A stretch of DNA of 64,000 nucleotides from Janthinobacterium sp. 1_2014MBL_MicDiv (GTDB taxonomy: Bacteria > Pseudomonadota > Gammaproteobacteria > Burkholderiales > Burkholderiaceae_D): NCBI RefSeq assembly GCF_001865675.1, contig NZ_CP011319.1, positions 6,014,001 through 6,078,000 of the forward strand, in the 5' to 3' direction. The translations under genes were made by a program, and so were the position numbers. How positions within the stretch are numbered: the stretch's first letter is position 1; each line of letters opens with the position of its first letter. The notes beneath the pieces are model-generated. The model saw nothing but the letters and a program-made list of their open reading frames with translations, was not told where the DNA came from and ran no database searches. Shown here one piece after another: positions 26,150 through 35,605 of this stretch.

Positions 26150-29100
26150 TCACAGTGTCAGCTCCAGCGCTTCGGCCACCTCGCCCAGCTGCGCCAGCGC
26201 ACCTTCGAAATCGTATTGTCCCAGCATGCGCTTGAGTTGCCGCGCGTGTTCCGCCTGCCCTGCCGCGACCAGCACGGGGCCGATGCCATCGAGATGCTTG
26301 ACCGCCTGCGCATCATCCTGCAGCAGCAGCTGCGACAGCTCGCGCAAGCCGGCCTCCAGGCGCGCCCGGTCCACCTGCGTCACCGCGACGCCGGCCGCTT
26401 CCGCGACGGCGCCACGCGCTTGCATGGCCAGCACGATCTTCGGCACCAGCTCGTCGAGCGCCAGGGTGCAGGCGGCCAGCGCCTGCGGCAAGCCGTCGTG
26501 CGAACCGAGGCTGAGCAAATGCTCGACCCGCGCCGCGCTGTCGGCCAGGCCGCTGGCGCCGATATTGCCCGCCAGGCCTTTCAGCGTGTGTGCTTCGCGG
26601 ATGGCCGTCTCGAGCTGGTTGTTTTCGATGGCGGCGGCGATGCGCAGCATGGCGTCGAACTGGGTTTCCACGAAGCGGTCCAGCAATTTTCGCATCAAAG
26701 CGGCATTGCCGCCCACGCGGCGCATGGCCTCCGCCATTTTCAGGCCGGCGACCACGGGCAATTCCGCGTCCGCCTGCGCCACCGCCACATTGACTTCCTG
26801 CGGCATGGCCGGCGCGATCCAGCGCGCCAGGGTACCGAACAGCTGGGCCACGTCGATCGGCTTGGCGATGAAGTCGTTCATGCCGGCGTCCAGGCATTTT
26901 TCCTTGTCGCCCACCATGGCATTGGCCGTCATGGCGATCACGGGCAAGTTCGAATAGCGCGGATCCTGGCGCAGCTTGCGCGTGGCCTGGTAGCCGTCCA
27001 TCACCGGCATCTGGCAGTCCATCAGCACGCCGTCATAGGGGTTTTCCGCGATCTTCGCCAGCGCGATGGCGCCATTGCCGGCGATGTCGACGCGGATGCC
27101 GGCGTCGCTGAGGATTTGCTGCGCCACTTCCTGGTTCACCTCATTGTCTTCCACCAGCAGCAGCCAGGCGCCGCGCAGGGCGCGCTCGTCGTCGCGGTAG
27201 CTGCTCTGGCGCTGCGTCTTGCGGCTCTGTCCCGTCACGCCGCCAAACACGAACGAGATCTGGTCGAGCAGGGTCGAAGCGCTGACCGGCTTGTTCAAGA
27301 CGCCGTCGAGCGGCAGCTCGCGCTGCTGCGCCGCCTCCAGCAGCGCCTCGCGGTGAAATGCCGTGACCATGATGCAAGCCGGCGTCGCATCGATGCCGGC
27401 GGCGTCGGCACGGATGCCGGCCAGAGTATCGAGGCCGTTCATGCCCGGCATCTTCCAGTCCATCAGCAGTAAGCCATACGGCCGCCCTTCGGCGCGCGCC
27501 TGTGCCACGGCGCCGATGGCCAGCGTGCCGCTGTACACGGCGCGCGCCTCGAAGCCCAAGGCCGTCAGCATGCCGACGAAGATCTCGCGCGCGCTGGGGT
27601 TGTCGTCGACCACCAGCACGCGCAGGCCCTCGAAGCGCTGCTGATGCTGCAGTTGCGGCAGGCTGTCGCGCGGCACGGCGGCCAGGCCGAAGCGCGCCGT
27701 GAAGAAGAAGGTGCTGCCCACGCCCGCTTCGCTTTCCAGGTCGATCTCGCCTTCCATCATTTCCACCAGGCGCTTGCTGATGGTCAGTCCCAGGCCCGTG
27801 CCGCCATGGTGGCGCGTGGTGGAAGTGTCGGCCTGGGTAAATGCCTGGAACAACTTGCTGCGCTGCGGCGGCGTCAGGCCGATGCCCGTGTCGCGCACGT
27901 CGACGCGCAACACGGCCGCGTGCTCTTCGAGCTGCCGCAGGCGGATGCTGACGACGATCTCGCCCTTGTCCGTGAATTTGATGGCGTTGTTGGTCAGATT
28001 GATCAGCACCTGGCCCAGGCGCAGGGGATCGCCCTGCAGCGCATTGGGCACGTCGGGGGCGACGTCGAACAGCAGTTCGAGACCCTTGTCCTGGGCCCGC
28101 ATCACGGACAGGTCGGCGATCTGCGCCAGCACGTCCTCGAGGAAGAAATCGACCTTTTCAAAGGCCATCTTGCCCGCCTCGATCTTCGAGAAATCGAGGA
28201 TGTCGTCGATGATGGCCAGCAGGTTTTTCGACGCCGACTCCACCTTCTCCAGGTAGTTGCGCTGGGTTGGCGTGAGCTCGGTCTGCAGCGCCAGGTGGGT
28301 CATGCCGATGATGCCGTTCATCGGCGTGCGGATCTCGTGCGACATATTGGCCAGGAAGTCCGATTTCATCTTGGTCGCATCCTCGGCCACCTCCACGGCA
28401 TGGCGCAGGTCCTGCTCGACGGCCAGGCTGGTGCTCATGTTCTTCAGCGCCTGCATCAATTCGCCCGTCTCGTCGCGCGACGTCACTTCGATGACGGAAC
28501 TGTAGTCGCCATTGGCCACGCGGGTGGCGATCGCCACCGCCTCGCCCAGCGGACGCGTGATCGAGCGCGCCGACCAGGCAAAGGCCAGGCCGATCAGCAA
28601 GGCGGCAAGGCCGATGCCGCCCATCAGCATCAGCGAGGTATCGATGTCGCTGCGTATCCTGGCCGCGCTGTCGCGAATCTGCTGCTGCTGCAAGTCATCG
28701 AGCTGGCCCACGTACAGCAGCACCTTTTCCAGCACGGGCAGGGTCTGCGTCTGCATGGCCTGCTCCGCGGCCGCATCGTCGCCGCGCTCGACCAGCGCGA
28801 ACATCGTTTGCAGCGACGCGTAATAGTCGGTGCGCGCATGGTGCATCTGCGCGAGCAGGCGCCGCTCGTCGGAGCGCGCATCGAGGCTGTCGAGGATGCG
28901 CACCTGCTCGTCGATGCCCTGCCGGATCGCCTCCAGGCGCGCCTGGTTCGCCTGGCGCAGCGCCAGCTGGTGCTGGATCGGCAGGCTGGCAATGCGCGTG
29001 GCCGCCTCGCGCGCCAGGCCATGGATCTTGCTGGTGGCCTTGGCGGCAACCCAGTCGCGCTGCAGGATATCGTCGGTCTCGGCGCGGATCGCATAGATGC

Positions 29101-29197
29101 GGCTACCCGCGAGGACGATGACGACCAGCATCAGCCCGATCAGGATGGCATAGCCCGCATTGATGCGCACGCCGATCCGGATATCCCTGAAACGCAT
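26150..29197 (-). CDS. Hybrid sensor histidine kinase with two receivers and C-terminal Hpt
   Basis: 1015 residues. Membrane helices at about 14-36 and 190-210 flank a helical periplasmic sensor of four-helix-bundle type. Then come HAMP (about 211-265), HisKA with His287 in MSHEIRTPMNG, and HATPase with NLTNNAIKFT, DTGIGL and GGTGLGL. A first receiver follows with Asp580 (LMDWKMPGM), a second with Asp727 (LMDCQMPVMDG), and the Hpt domain carries His870 (AHTLKGLAG). Every phosphorelay residue is present. The downstream HD-GYP regulator is the obvious output. The periplasmic signal is unknown. Confidence 0.93.
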   Translation of the reverse strand: MRFRDIRIGVRINAGYAILIGLMLVVIVLAGSRIYAIRAETDDILQRDWVAAKATSKIHGLAREAATRIASLPIQHQLALRQANQARLEAIRQGIDEQVRILDSLDARSDERRLLAQMHHARTDYYASLQTMFALVERGDDAAAEQAMQTQTLPVLEKVLLYVGQLDDLQQQQIRDSAARIRSDIDTSLMLMGGIGLAALLIGLAFAWSARSITRPLGEAVAIATRVANGDYSSVIEVTSRDETGELMQALKNMSTSLAVEQDLRHAVEVAEDATKMKSDFLANMSHEIRTPMNGIIGMTHLALQTELTPTQRNYLEKVESASKNLLAIIDDILDFSKIEAGKMAFEKVDFFLEDVLAQIADLSVMRAQDKGLELLFDVAPDVPNALQGDPLRLGQVLINLTNNAIKFTDKGEIVVSIRLRQLEEHAAVLRVDVRDTGIGLTPPQRSKLFQAFTQADTSTTRHHGGTGLGLTISKRLVEMMEGEIDLESEAGVGSTFFFTARFGLAAVPRDSLPQLQHQQRFEGLRVLVVDDNPSAREIFVGMLTALGFEARAVYSGTLAIGAVAQARAEGRPYGLLLMDWKMPGMNGLDTLAGIRADAAGIDATPACIMVTAFHREALLEAAQQRELPLDGVLNKPVSASTLLDQISFVFGGVTGQSRKTQRQSSYRDDERALRGAWLLLVEDNEVNQEVAQQILSDAGIRVDIAGNGAIALAKIAENPYDGVLMDCQMPVMDGYQATRKLRQDPRYSNLPVIAMTANAMVGDKEKCLDAGMNDFIAKPIDVAQLFGTLARWIAPAMPQEVNVAVAQADAELPVVAGLKMAEAMRRVGGNAALMRKLLDRFVETQFDAMLRIAAAIENNQLETAIREAHTLKGLAGNIGASGLADSAARVEHLLSLGSHDGLPQALAACTLALDELVPKIVLAMQARGAVAEAAGVAVTQVDRARLEAGLRELSQLLLQDDAQAVKHLDGIGPVLVAAGQAEHARQLKRMLGQYDFEGALAQLGEVAEALELTL

Positions 29198-29293
29198 GAC
29201 AGTTTCCTATCAGAAATTCTTAAAAAGCGAAGTCTGACCGTATTCCCCTACAAAATGCAAGGTCTTTTGCAAAGCAATTGCACGCCAAAGCGC

Positions 29294-29497
29294 TTATTTG
29301 GCCGATGCGGCCGCTTTTACAGGAGGCGCCAGCGCCGTAATGTGGGCTTGCAGGCAGGACGGGCACCAGCACCCCGCGGCGGCGCTGCCCGGCACGGGCA
29401 CGGCCGGTGGCAGGGCCGTGCACCAGCACGGGGTGTTGGTGTTCGGATCGCGCTGGCCACACTGGAAAGTGGCGCCGCAGAGGGTACACTGACTCAT
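29294..29497 (-). CDS. Cysteine-rich CWC family small protein
   Basis: 67 residues with eight cysteines in the order CTLC, C, CWC, CWCPSC. The CWC motif occurs twice, the hallmark of the Cys_rich_CWC family; metal binding is likely but function unknown. ATG 29497 begins the conserved part, although its ribosome site is weak. It lies upstream of the kinase gene with a 96-bp gap, so cotranscription is possible. Confidence 0.83.
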   Translation of the reverse strand: MSQCTLCGATFQCGQRDPNTNTPCWCTALPPAVPVPGSAAAGCWCPSCLQAHITALAPPVKAAASAK

Positions 29498-29634
29498 GGC
29501 TATGTTTGAATTGGCAAGTGTGTGACACGCTGTCATGCTGGGCGACGCAGATGTAACTGGCCGTAAAAGGGCTGGCTGGAGGACATATCGGGCCAGACTA
29601 TAGGATGATCAGGGAAAATACAACAAGATCGCCC

Positions 29635-29640
29635 TATAAT
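29635..29640 (+). promoter_or_regulatory. Predicted -10 element of argB
   Basis: A perfect TATAAT lies 58 bp before argB; no recognisable -35 is at the expected distance, so activator dependence or a different site is possible. Confidence 0.4.
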
Positions 29641-29698
29641 GCCTCCAAGATTTTCTTCTTCCCTGTAAAATCTCACAAATCTATTTTCCGGACTCGCC

Positions 29699-30622
29699 AT
29701 GAATCAACTAGCTAACTTGAACCTGGACATGAATGACGACTTGACGGCGGTGTCGCCGCAAATCAAGGCGCAGATTCTGGCCGAGGCCCTGCCATACATC
29801 CGTAATTTCCATGGCAAAACCATCGTCATCAAGTACGGTGGCAATGCCATGACGGACGAGCGCCTGAAGCACGGCTTCGCGCGCGACGTCATCCTGCTCA
29901 AGCTGGTCGGCATGAATCCCGTCGTAGTCCACGGCGGCGGCCCGCAAATCGACAATGCGCTGAAAAAAATCGGCAAGCAAGGCACCTTCGTGCAGGGCAT
30001 GCGCATCACCGATGAAGAAACCATGGAAGTGGTGGAGTGGGTGCTGGGCGGCGAAGTCCAGCAGGATATCGTCATGCTGATCAACCATTACGGTGGCCAG
30101 GCCGTGGGACTGACAGGCAAGGACGGCGGCTTGATCCGCGCGCGCAAGATGCAGATGCCTGACCGTGAACATCCGGGCGAATTCCTCGACATCGGTTTCG
30201 TCGGCGAGATCGACGCCATCAACCCGGCCGTCGTCAAGGCACTGCAGGACGATGCCTTCATTCCCATCATCTCGCCGATCGGCTTCGGCCAGGATGGCCA
30301 GGCCTACAACATCAACGCCGATGTCGTGGCGGGCAAGATCGCGGAAATCCTGAAAGCGGAAAAGCTGATCATGATGACCAATATCGCCGGCGTCCAGGAC
30401 AAGCAGGGCAACCTGGTGACCGACCTGTCGGCGCGCGAAATCGACGAGATGTTCGCCGACGGCACGATCTCGGGCGGCATGCTGCCGAAAATCTCGTCGG
30501 CGCTCGACGCCGCCAAGTCCGGCGTGAACACGGTGCACATCATCGATGGCCGCATCGAGCACTCATTATTGCTGGAAGTGTTGACCGAGCAGGCTTTTGG
30601 TACTATGATCCGTTCGCACTAA
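29699..30622 (+). CDS. argB: Acetylglutamate kinase
   Basis: 307 residues of the amino-acid-kinase fold. VIKYGGNAM and VVVHGGGPQI form the ATP/N-acetylglutamate sites, and NINADVVAGKIAEIL is the ArgB C-lobe signature. It catalyses the second step of arginine biosynthesis. There is an N-terminal extension of about 20 residues before the kinase core, as in other arginine-feedback-sensitive ArgB proteins. It stands alone ahead of tRNA-Thr, not in an arg operon. Confidence 0.96.
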   Translation: MNQLANLNLDMNDDLTAVSPQIKAQILAEALPYIRNFHGKTIVIKYGGNAMTDERLKHGFARDVILLKLVGMNPVVVHGGGPQIDNALKKIGKQGTFVQGMRITDEETMEVVEWVLGGEVQQDIVMLINHYGGQAVGLTGKDGGLIRARKMQMPDREHPGEFLDIGFVGEIDAINPAVVKALQDDAFIPIISPIGFGQDGQAYNINADVVAGKIAEILKAEKLIMMTNIAGVQDKQGNLVTDLSAREIDEMFADGTISGGMLPKISSALDAAKSGVNTVHIIDGRIEHSLLLEVLTEQAFGTMIRSH

Positions 30623-30654
30623 AAAAATCGCAACGCATCACAGCGAGTAGTTTG

Positions 30655-30682
30655 GCGGCGCAGATCACCTGGCGCCGCTTTT
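30655..30682 (+). terminator. Possible terminator of argB, just upstream of tRNA-Thr
   Basis: A perfect 7-bp stem GCGGCGC/GCGCCGC with a 10-base loop and TTTT ends five bases before the tRNA 5' end. If it terminates, the tRNA needs its own promoter overlapping this segment; otherwise it may be a processing element. Confidence 0.5.
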
Positions 30683-30687
30683 AATTT

Positions 30688-30762
<75 letters not shown>

Positions 30763-30767
30763 ACTAT

Positions 30768-31330
30768 ATCTCCCCGCAGCTGAAAAAATGTCCATGGCGG
30801 CGTTGTCTCGCCTCGCCGTACATGCGTACTGTCTTCGGCTCGACGCCTTGCCCTGAACACTTTTCCATCAGCTCTGCCGTCATCTCCCCATCGTTAAAAA
30901 TGCCCATGGCGACGTTGTACTTCCCCGCCGTACATGCTTACTCTCCTCGTCAGTACGCCTTGCCCTGAACACTTTTCCATCTGCTCTGCCGTCATCTCCC
31001 CATCGTTAAAAATGCCCATGGCGACGTTGTACTTCCCCGCCGTACATGCTTACTCTCCTCGTCAGTACGCCTTGCCCTGAACACTTTTCCATCTGCTCTG
31101 CCGTCATCTCCCCATCGTTAAAAATGCCCATGGCGACGTTGTACTTCCCCGCCGTACTAGCGTACTGTCTTCGGCTCGACGCCTTGCCCTGAACACTTTT
31201 CCATCTGCTCTGCCGTCATCTCCCCAGCGTTAAAAATGCCCATGGCGGCGTTGTACTTGCTCGCCGTACTAGCGTACTGTCCTCGTCAGTACGCCTTGCC
31301 CTGAACACTTTTCCATCTGCTCTGCCGCCG
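30768..31330 (+). repeat. Tandem array of 112-bp units following tRNA-Thr
   Basis: Units begin with CATGGCG at 30793, 30905, 31017, 31129 and 31241, exactly 112 bp apart; a partial lead-in (30768-30792) precedes and the fifth unit stops after about 88 bp. Units 2 and 3 are identical. Units differ mostly in a central block, which is GTACATGCGTAC or GTACTAGCGTAC (self-complementary) in units 1, 4 and 5, or a shifted variant in 2 and 3. All share CGCCTTGCCCTGAACACTTTTCCAT. No coding potential is evident. This 607-bp gap lies between convergent transcription units. Confidence 0.95.
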
Positions 31331-31369
31331 TTTGTTGCGCGGCCGAGCGAGTACTATCTCTTCTTTAGT

Positions 31370-32278
31370 TTAATACACCCGTTCCACCTTCAGGCCCCGC
31401 TGGCGCAGCAGCTCCGGCACGCTTTTCGTCCCGACCAGATGCAGCACGCCGATCGCGGCCAGGCTGTGCTTTTCGCGCGCCAGCAGCTTGGCGATGCCGT
31501 CGGCCAGGGCCGGATTGCGGCCGTCGAGCAGCACCTTTTGCACGAACTGCGCGGCGAACGACGGATCTTGCGCGGCCTTGGCCGCCAGCTTGTCGAACGC
31601 GGCCGCATCGGCCGTGCGCCAGGCATTGGCGATCTCGCGCGCTTCCTGGCTTTGCTCCTGCTCCTCGATCGAGGTCACGCCGTCTTCCAGGAAGCGGCAC
31701 TGGTCGGCTGGCGTCATCGCGCCGAACAGCGCCATCTGGCCTTCCATCGATTCGAGTTCCAGCACGGGGATCTTGCGCGCCTTGGCCTGCTGCGACAGAT
31801 AATTGTCGACGGCCAGGTCGGAGCGGTAGCCGAGCGTGGAAAATTCACCGATGGCCAGCATGCTGGCCAGCATCCACGGCTTCATCGGCGCCACCGACTC
31901 TGGCGCGATGCCGTATTTTTGCAACAACGGCGCCAGACGCGGCGCCAGGGTCTGGCGGCAGTCGGCCGGCACCTTGCTGCCCGGCGTATCCATGCCGTAC
32001 TTCAGCACGGCGCCGAGGGCGGCGCGCGGGTCGGCGCCCGGATCGATCTCCAGCGCCAGCGCGCCGGCGCCCTCCAATGCCTGCGTCACCGTCGGTTCGA
32101 GCGGGTAAAAATCGGGAGCGCCGACGTGGATGGTGCCGAACAAATACAGGGTATGTCCGGCGTCCTGCACCTTGAACAGGGCGCCCCGGTTTTGCACCAC
32201 CGGCGTCGCGTCGGCAAGGGCCGCCTGCAACGGCAGCAAGAATAATCCGCAAAACATCACTATAATCTGGCGTCGCAT
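31370..32278 (-). CDS. TraB/GumN family protein, exported
   Basis: 302 residues with a signal peptide (MRRQ start, hydrophobic core, cleavage near ALADA). After it comes LYLFGTIHVG (the conserved GTxH motif), and EIDPG and GVLHLVG mark the second conserved half of the TraB/GumN (ChaN-like, erythromycin-esterase-related) fold with a probable metal site. Function in bacteria is unproven. CAGGA upstream supports ATG 32278; ATG 32305 is in frame. Confidence 0.87.
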   Translation of the reverse strand: MRRQIIVMFCGLFLLPLQAALADATPVVQNRGALFKVQDAGHTLYLFGTIHVGAPDFYPLEPTVTQALEGAGALALEIDPGADPRAALGAVLKYGMDTPGSKVPADCRQTLAPRLAPLLQKYGIAPESVAPMKPWMLASMLAIGEFSTLGYRSDLAVDNYLSQQAKARKIPVLELESMEGQMALFGAMTPADQCRFLEDGVTSIEEQEQSQEAREIANAWRTADAAAFDKLAAKAAQDPSFAAQFVQKVLLDGRNPALADGIAKLLAREKHSLAAIGVLHLVGTKSVPELLRQRGLKVERVY

Positions 32279-32323
32279 GGTTTTCCTGATTGTTGAATTT
32301 TTCATCTTTGCTTAAAGACTCCT

Positions 32324-33058
32324 GTGCCTGTGTCCCATCTTAACCGCTCGTCGCCGGTCTGGCTGTTTGACCTCGACAACACGCTGCACAATGCCTCGCA
32401 CGCCATCTTCCCCACCATCACGGCCAATATGAACACGTATATTGCGCGGGTGCTGGGCGATGGCGTGACGCCGGCGGACGACGCCGTCGTCAATGCGGCG
32501 CGCGCGGCCTACTGGCGCCGCTATGGCGCCACTTTGCTGGGCATGGTCAAGCACCATCAGGTGCAGGCCGCGCATTTTCTGCACGAGACGCATACCTTCG
32601 GCGACTTGCGGGCCATGATACGCGCCGAACGGGGACTGGGGGCTTTACTCAAACGCCTGCCTGGCCGTAAAATTTTACTCACCAACGCGCCGCTGCGCTA
32701 TTCGAGCGACGTGATGCGCCACCTGGGCCTGCGTCAGCATTTTTCACAGCATATCGCCATCGAGGCGATGCATGTGCACCGCCAGCTGCGGCCCAAGCCA
32801 TCGACCCTGATGCTGCGCAAACTGATGCGCAAGCATCAAATCCGGCCCGGCCGCTGCATCCTGGTGGAAGATACGCTGGCCAACCTGAAGGGTGCAAAAA
32901 GACTGGGGCTGCGCACGGCATGGGTCACGCAATACCTGAAAATGGCCGATCCGATCGGGGTGGCGACGTTGCCAAAAGCGTTAAATCGCCCCGCTTACGT
33001 CGATGTCAAAGTAAAATCTGTCCGGCATTTGGCACGCCGCCTTCATCGCCTGCGTTGA
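32324..33058 (+). CDS. Pyrimidine 5'-nucleotidase (HAD superfamily, SDT1-like)
   Basis: 244 residues. Motif I FDLDNTL (nucleophile Asp and general acid), motif II LTNAP, and motif IV VEDTLANL match the HAD pyrimidine nucleotidases. It hydrolyses UMP/CMP-type mononucleotides in related proteins. The start is GTG 32324 or GTG 32330; no ATG precedes the catalytic motif. It is divergent from TraB/GumN and upstream of slmA. Confidence 0.85.
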   Translation: MPVSHLNRSSPVWLFDLDNTLHNASHAIFPTITANMNTYIARVLGDGVTPADDAVVNAARAAYWRRYGATLLGMVKHHQVQAAHFLHETHTFGDLRAMIRAERGLGALLKRLPGRKILLTNAPLRYSSDVMRHLGLRQHFSQHIAIEAMHVHRQLRPKPSTLMLRKLMRKHQIRPGRCILVEDTLANLKGAKRLGLRTAWVTQYLKMADPIGVATLPKALNRPAYVDVKVKSVRHLARRLHRLR

Positions 33059-33161
33059 AGGGGAAGGCCTCGGCCTCCGGTTGACGCCGGACGCCAGACC
33101 GCTAGCGGCGGTTTCGGTACTCCCCATCAAGGCAGCATTTTTTTTAACTACAAGAGAAAAC

Positions 33162-33737
33162 ATGGCAAGCACACCGCCGGGCCAACGCAGGCTACAAATT
33201 CTTCAGGCCCTCGCCGCAATGCTGGAGCAGCCGAAAGGCGAAAAAATCACCACTGCCGCACTGGCTGCCAGACTGGCCGTGTCGGAAGCGGCCCTGTACC
33301 GCCATTTCGCCAGCAAGGCGCAAATGTTCGAAGGGCTGATCGAATTCATCGAGTCGAGCGTCTTCGGCCTGATCAACCAGATCGCGGAAAAGCACAGCGA
33401 CGGCATGACGCAGACGCGCGACATCATCGGCATGCTGCTCAATTTCGCCATCAGCAACCCGGGCATGACGCGCGTGCTGATCGGCGACGCCCTGGTCAAT
33501 GAGGACGAGCGCCTGCAAGTGCGCATGAACCAGTTCTACGACCGCGTGGAACTGGCGCTCAAGCAGGCCTTGCGCGTGGCCGCGTCCGAAGGCCATGGCA
33601 AGGAAAGCGAAGTGGCGGCGCGCGCCACCCTGATCGTCAGCTTCGTCATCGGACGCTGGCACCGCTATGCGAAAAGCGGCTTCAAGATCAATCCATCCCA
33701 GGAAGCGGCGCTGCAAATCGCCATGCTGCTGGGATAA
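33162..33737 (+). CDS. slmA: Nucleoid occlusion factor SlmA (TetR family)
   Basis: 191 residues. N-terminal TetR HTH (about 15-60) with ITTAALAARLAVSEAALYRHFASK, matching the SlmA recognition helix region, and a helical dimerisation domain containing MTRVLIGDALV and a C-terminal GRWHRYAKSGFKINP. SlmA binds chromosomal sites and blocks FtsZ polymerisation over the nucleoid. ATG 33162 begins the recognisable protein. The pabB gene follows 21 bp later. Confidence 0.9.
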   Translation: MASTPPGQRRLQILQALAAMLEQPKGEKITTAALAARLAVSEAALYRHFASKAQMFEGLIEFIESSVFGLINQIAEKHSDGMTQTRDIIGMLLNFAISNPGMTRVLIGDALVNEDERLQVRMNQFYDRVELALKQALRVAASEGHGKESEVAARATLIVSFVIGRWHRYAKSGFKINPSQEAALQIAMLLG

Positions 33738-33758
33738 ATCACCGCTGTCGCTGTCCCC

Positions 33759-35603
33759 ATGTCCACCGACTGTTTCGCCCTGCTCGACGACGCCAGCACC
33801 CCTGGCGCCGGTTCGCGCCTGTACACGGGCCTGGCGGCGGTCTTGCAATGCAGCGAGGGGGAACAGTGGCCGGCCCTGCTCGAAGGGCTGCAAGCGGCCC
33901 TGGATCGCGGCCAATACGCCGTCAGCGTGTGCAGCTACGAACTGGGCGCGCACTTGCTGGCCATGCCGCCGCGCGCGGCCAGCCTCGACGCGCCGCCGCT
34001 GGCGCAGGTGCTCGTCTTCGAGCACTGCCGGCAGCTGTCGCAGGACGCCGTGGCGCAGTGGCTGGCGGATCACGCGCCGGCCTCCGACACGCCGGCTGGC
34101 GTGGCCGGCATCCGCGCGAATATCGACCAGGCCGAATTCACGCGCGCGCTGGATCGCATCCACGACTACATCGTGGCCGGCGACACCTACCAGGTCAACT
34201 ACACCTACCGCCTGCGCTTCGACGCCTTCGGCTCGCCGCTGGCCCTGTATGCGCGGCTGCGCGCGCGCCAGCCCGTGCCGTATGGCGCGCTGGTGATGCT
34301 GCCCGATGGCGGCGCCCTGCTGTCGCTGTCGCCCGAACTGTTCGTGCGCCATGCGCAGGGCGAGCTGATGGCGCGCCCCATGAAAGGCACGGCGCCGGCC
34401 GCCCCCGCAGAACAGGGGGAAGAAAATGCGCGCCGCGCCGCCGCCCTGGCACGGGACCCGAAAAACCGCGCGGAAAACCTGATGATCGTCGACCTGCTGC
34501 GCAACGACATCGGCCGCATCGCCGCCACCGGCTCCGTCAAGGTGCCCGCCCTGTTCGAGGTGACGCGCTACAGCAGCGTGCTGCAGATGACCTCCACCGT
34601 GCAGGCGCGCCTGCGCGACGACGCCACCCTCAGCGACATCTTCCTGGCCCTGTACCCGTGCGGCTCGATCACGGGCGCCCCCAAGCGACGCACCATGGAA
34701 ATCATCGCCGAACTGGAACCGGCGCCGCGCGGCGTCTACACGGGCGCCATCGGCTGGTTCGATCCCCCGCTCGCCGGCACCAGCCACGCCGTGGGCGACT
34801 TCTGCATGTCCGTGCCGATCCGCACGCTGGCCCTGCAGCCGCCCGGCGCCGGCGGCATGCGGCGCGGTGAGATGGGCGTCGGCGCCGGCATCGTGCTCGA
34901 CAGCGATGCCGCGGACGAATACGCGGAATGCCAGCTCAAGGCGCGCTTCCTGACGGGGCTGGCGAACGACTTCGAGCTGTTTGAAACCCTGTACGCCAGC
35001 CGCGACCATGGCTGCCGCCAGCCCGAGCGCCACCTGGCGCGCCTGGCCGCCTCCGCCGCCTACTTCGGTTTTATCTGGGATGACGGCGCCGCCCACGCCG
35101 CGCTGCAGGCCGCCTGCGCCGAACGCAGCGACGACGCGCCGTTCCGCCTGCGCCTGGCGCTGCGCCAGGATGGCCAGTTCACGGTGCAAAGCGGTGCCCT
35201 CGCCGCCTTGCCGGACACGGTGAAGATCATGCTGGCGCCGGACGCCACCGTGGCAGACGACCTGTTCCTGCGCCACAAGAGCAGCGTACGCACGCGCTAC
35301 GACGCCGCCTGGCGCGCTGCCGAGGCACAAGGCGGCTTCGACATGCTGTTCTTTAACGAGCGCGGCGAGCTGACCGAGGGCGGGCGCAGCAATGTCTTCG
35401 TCCGGCTGGACGGCCGCTGGCACACGCCGCCGCTAGCCTGTGGCCTGTTGCCCGGCGTGCAGCGCGCCGCCATGCTGGCCGATCCGGCCTGGGATGCGCA
35501 GGAAACCATCATCACGCGCGCCATGCTGGCAAAGGCCGAGGCCATCGTCGTCTGCAATGCACTGCGCGGCGCGCTGCCGGCGCAACTTACAGCCTCCTCC
35601 TGA
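33759..35603 (+). CDS. pabB: Aminodeoxychorismate synthase component I fused to aminodeoxychorismate lyase-like domain
   Basis: 614 residues, larger than PabB alone (about 450). The chorismate-binding domain (about 110-375) has GDTYQVNYTYRLRF, PMKGTAP (the PIKGT-type lysine motif of ADC synthases), and YPCGSITGAPK. Then a class IV PLP aminotransferase-like domain (about 385-614) with HKSSVRTRYD, a candidate Schiff-base Lys, and NERGELTEGGRSNVF. The fusion would make 4-amino-4-deoxychorismate and convert it to p-aminobenzoate for folate. The glutaminase PabA is not in the window. A tandem repeat array begins right after the stop. Confidence 0.92.
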   Translation: MSTDCFALLDDASTPGAGSRLYTGLAAVLQCSEGEQWPALLEGLQAALDRGQYAVSVCSYELGAHLLAMPPRAASLDAPPLAQVLVFEHCRQLSQDAVAQWLADHAPASDTPAGVAGIRANIDQAEFTRALDRIHDYIVAGDTYQVNYTYRLRFDAFGSPLALYARLRARQPVPYGALVMLPDGGALLSLSPELFVRHAQGELMARPMKGTAPAAPAEQGEENARRAAALARDPKNRAENLMIVDLLRNDIGRIAATGSVKVPALFEVTRYSSVLQMTSTVQARLRDDATLSDIFLALYPCGSITGAPKRRTMEIIAELEPAPRGVYTGAIGWFDPPLAGTSHAVGDFCMSVPIRTLALQPPGAGGMRRGEMGVGAGIVLDSDAADEYAECQLKARFLTGLANDFELFETLYASRDHGCRQPERHLARLAASAAYFGFIWDDGAAHAALQAACAERSDDAPFRLRLALRQDGQFTVQSGALAALPDTVKIMLAPDATVADDLFLRHKSSVRTRYDAAWRAAEAQGGFDMLFFNERGELTEGGRSNVFVRLDGRWHTPPLACGLLPGVQRAAMLADPAWDAQETIITRAMLAKAEAIVVCNALRGALPAQLTASS

Positions 35604-35605
35604 AA

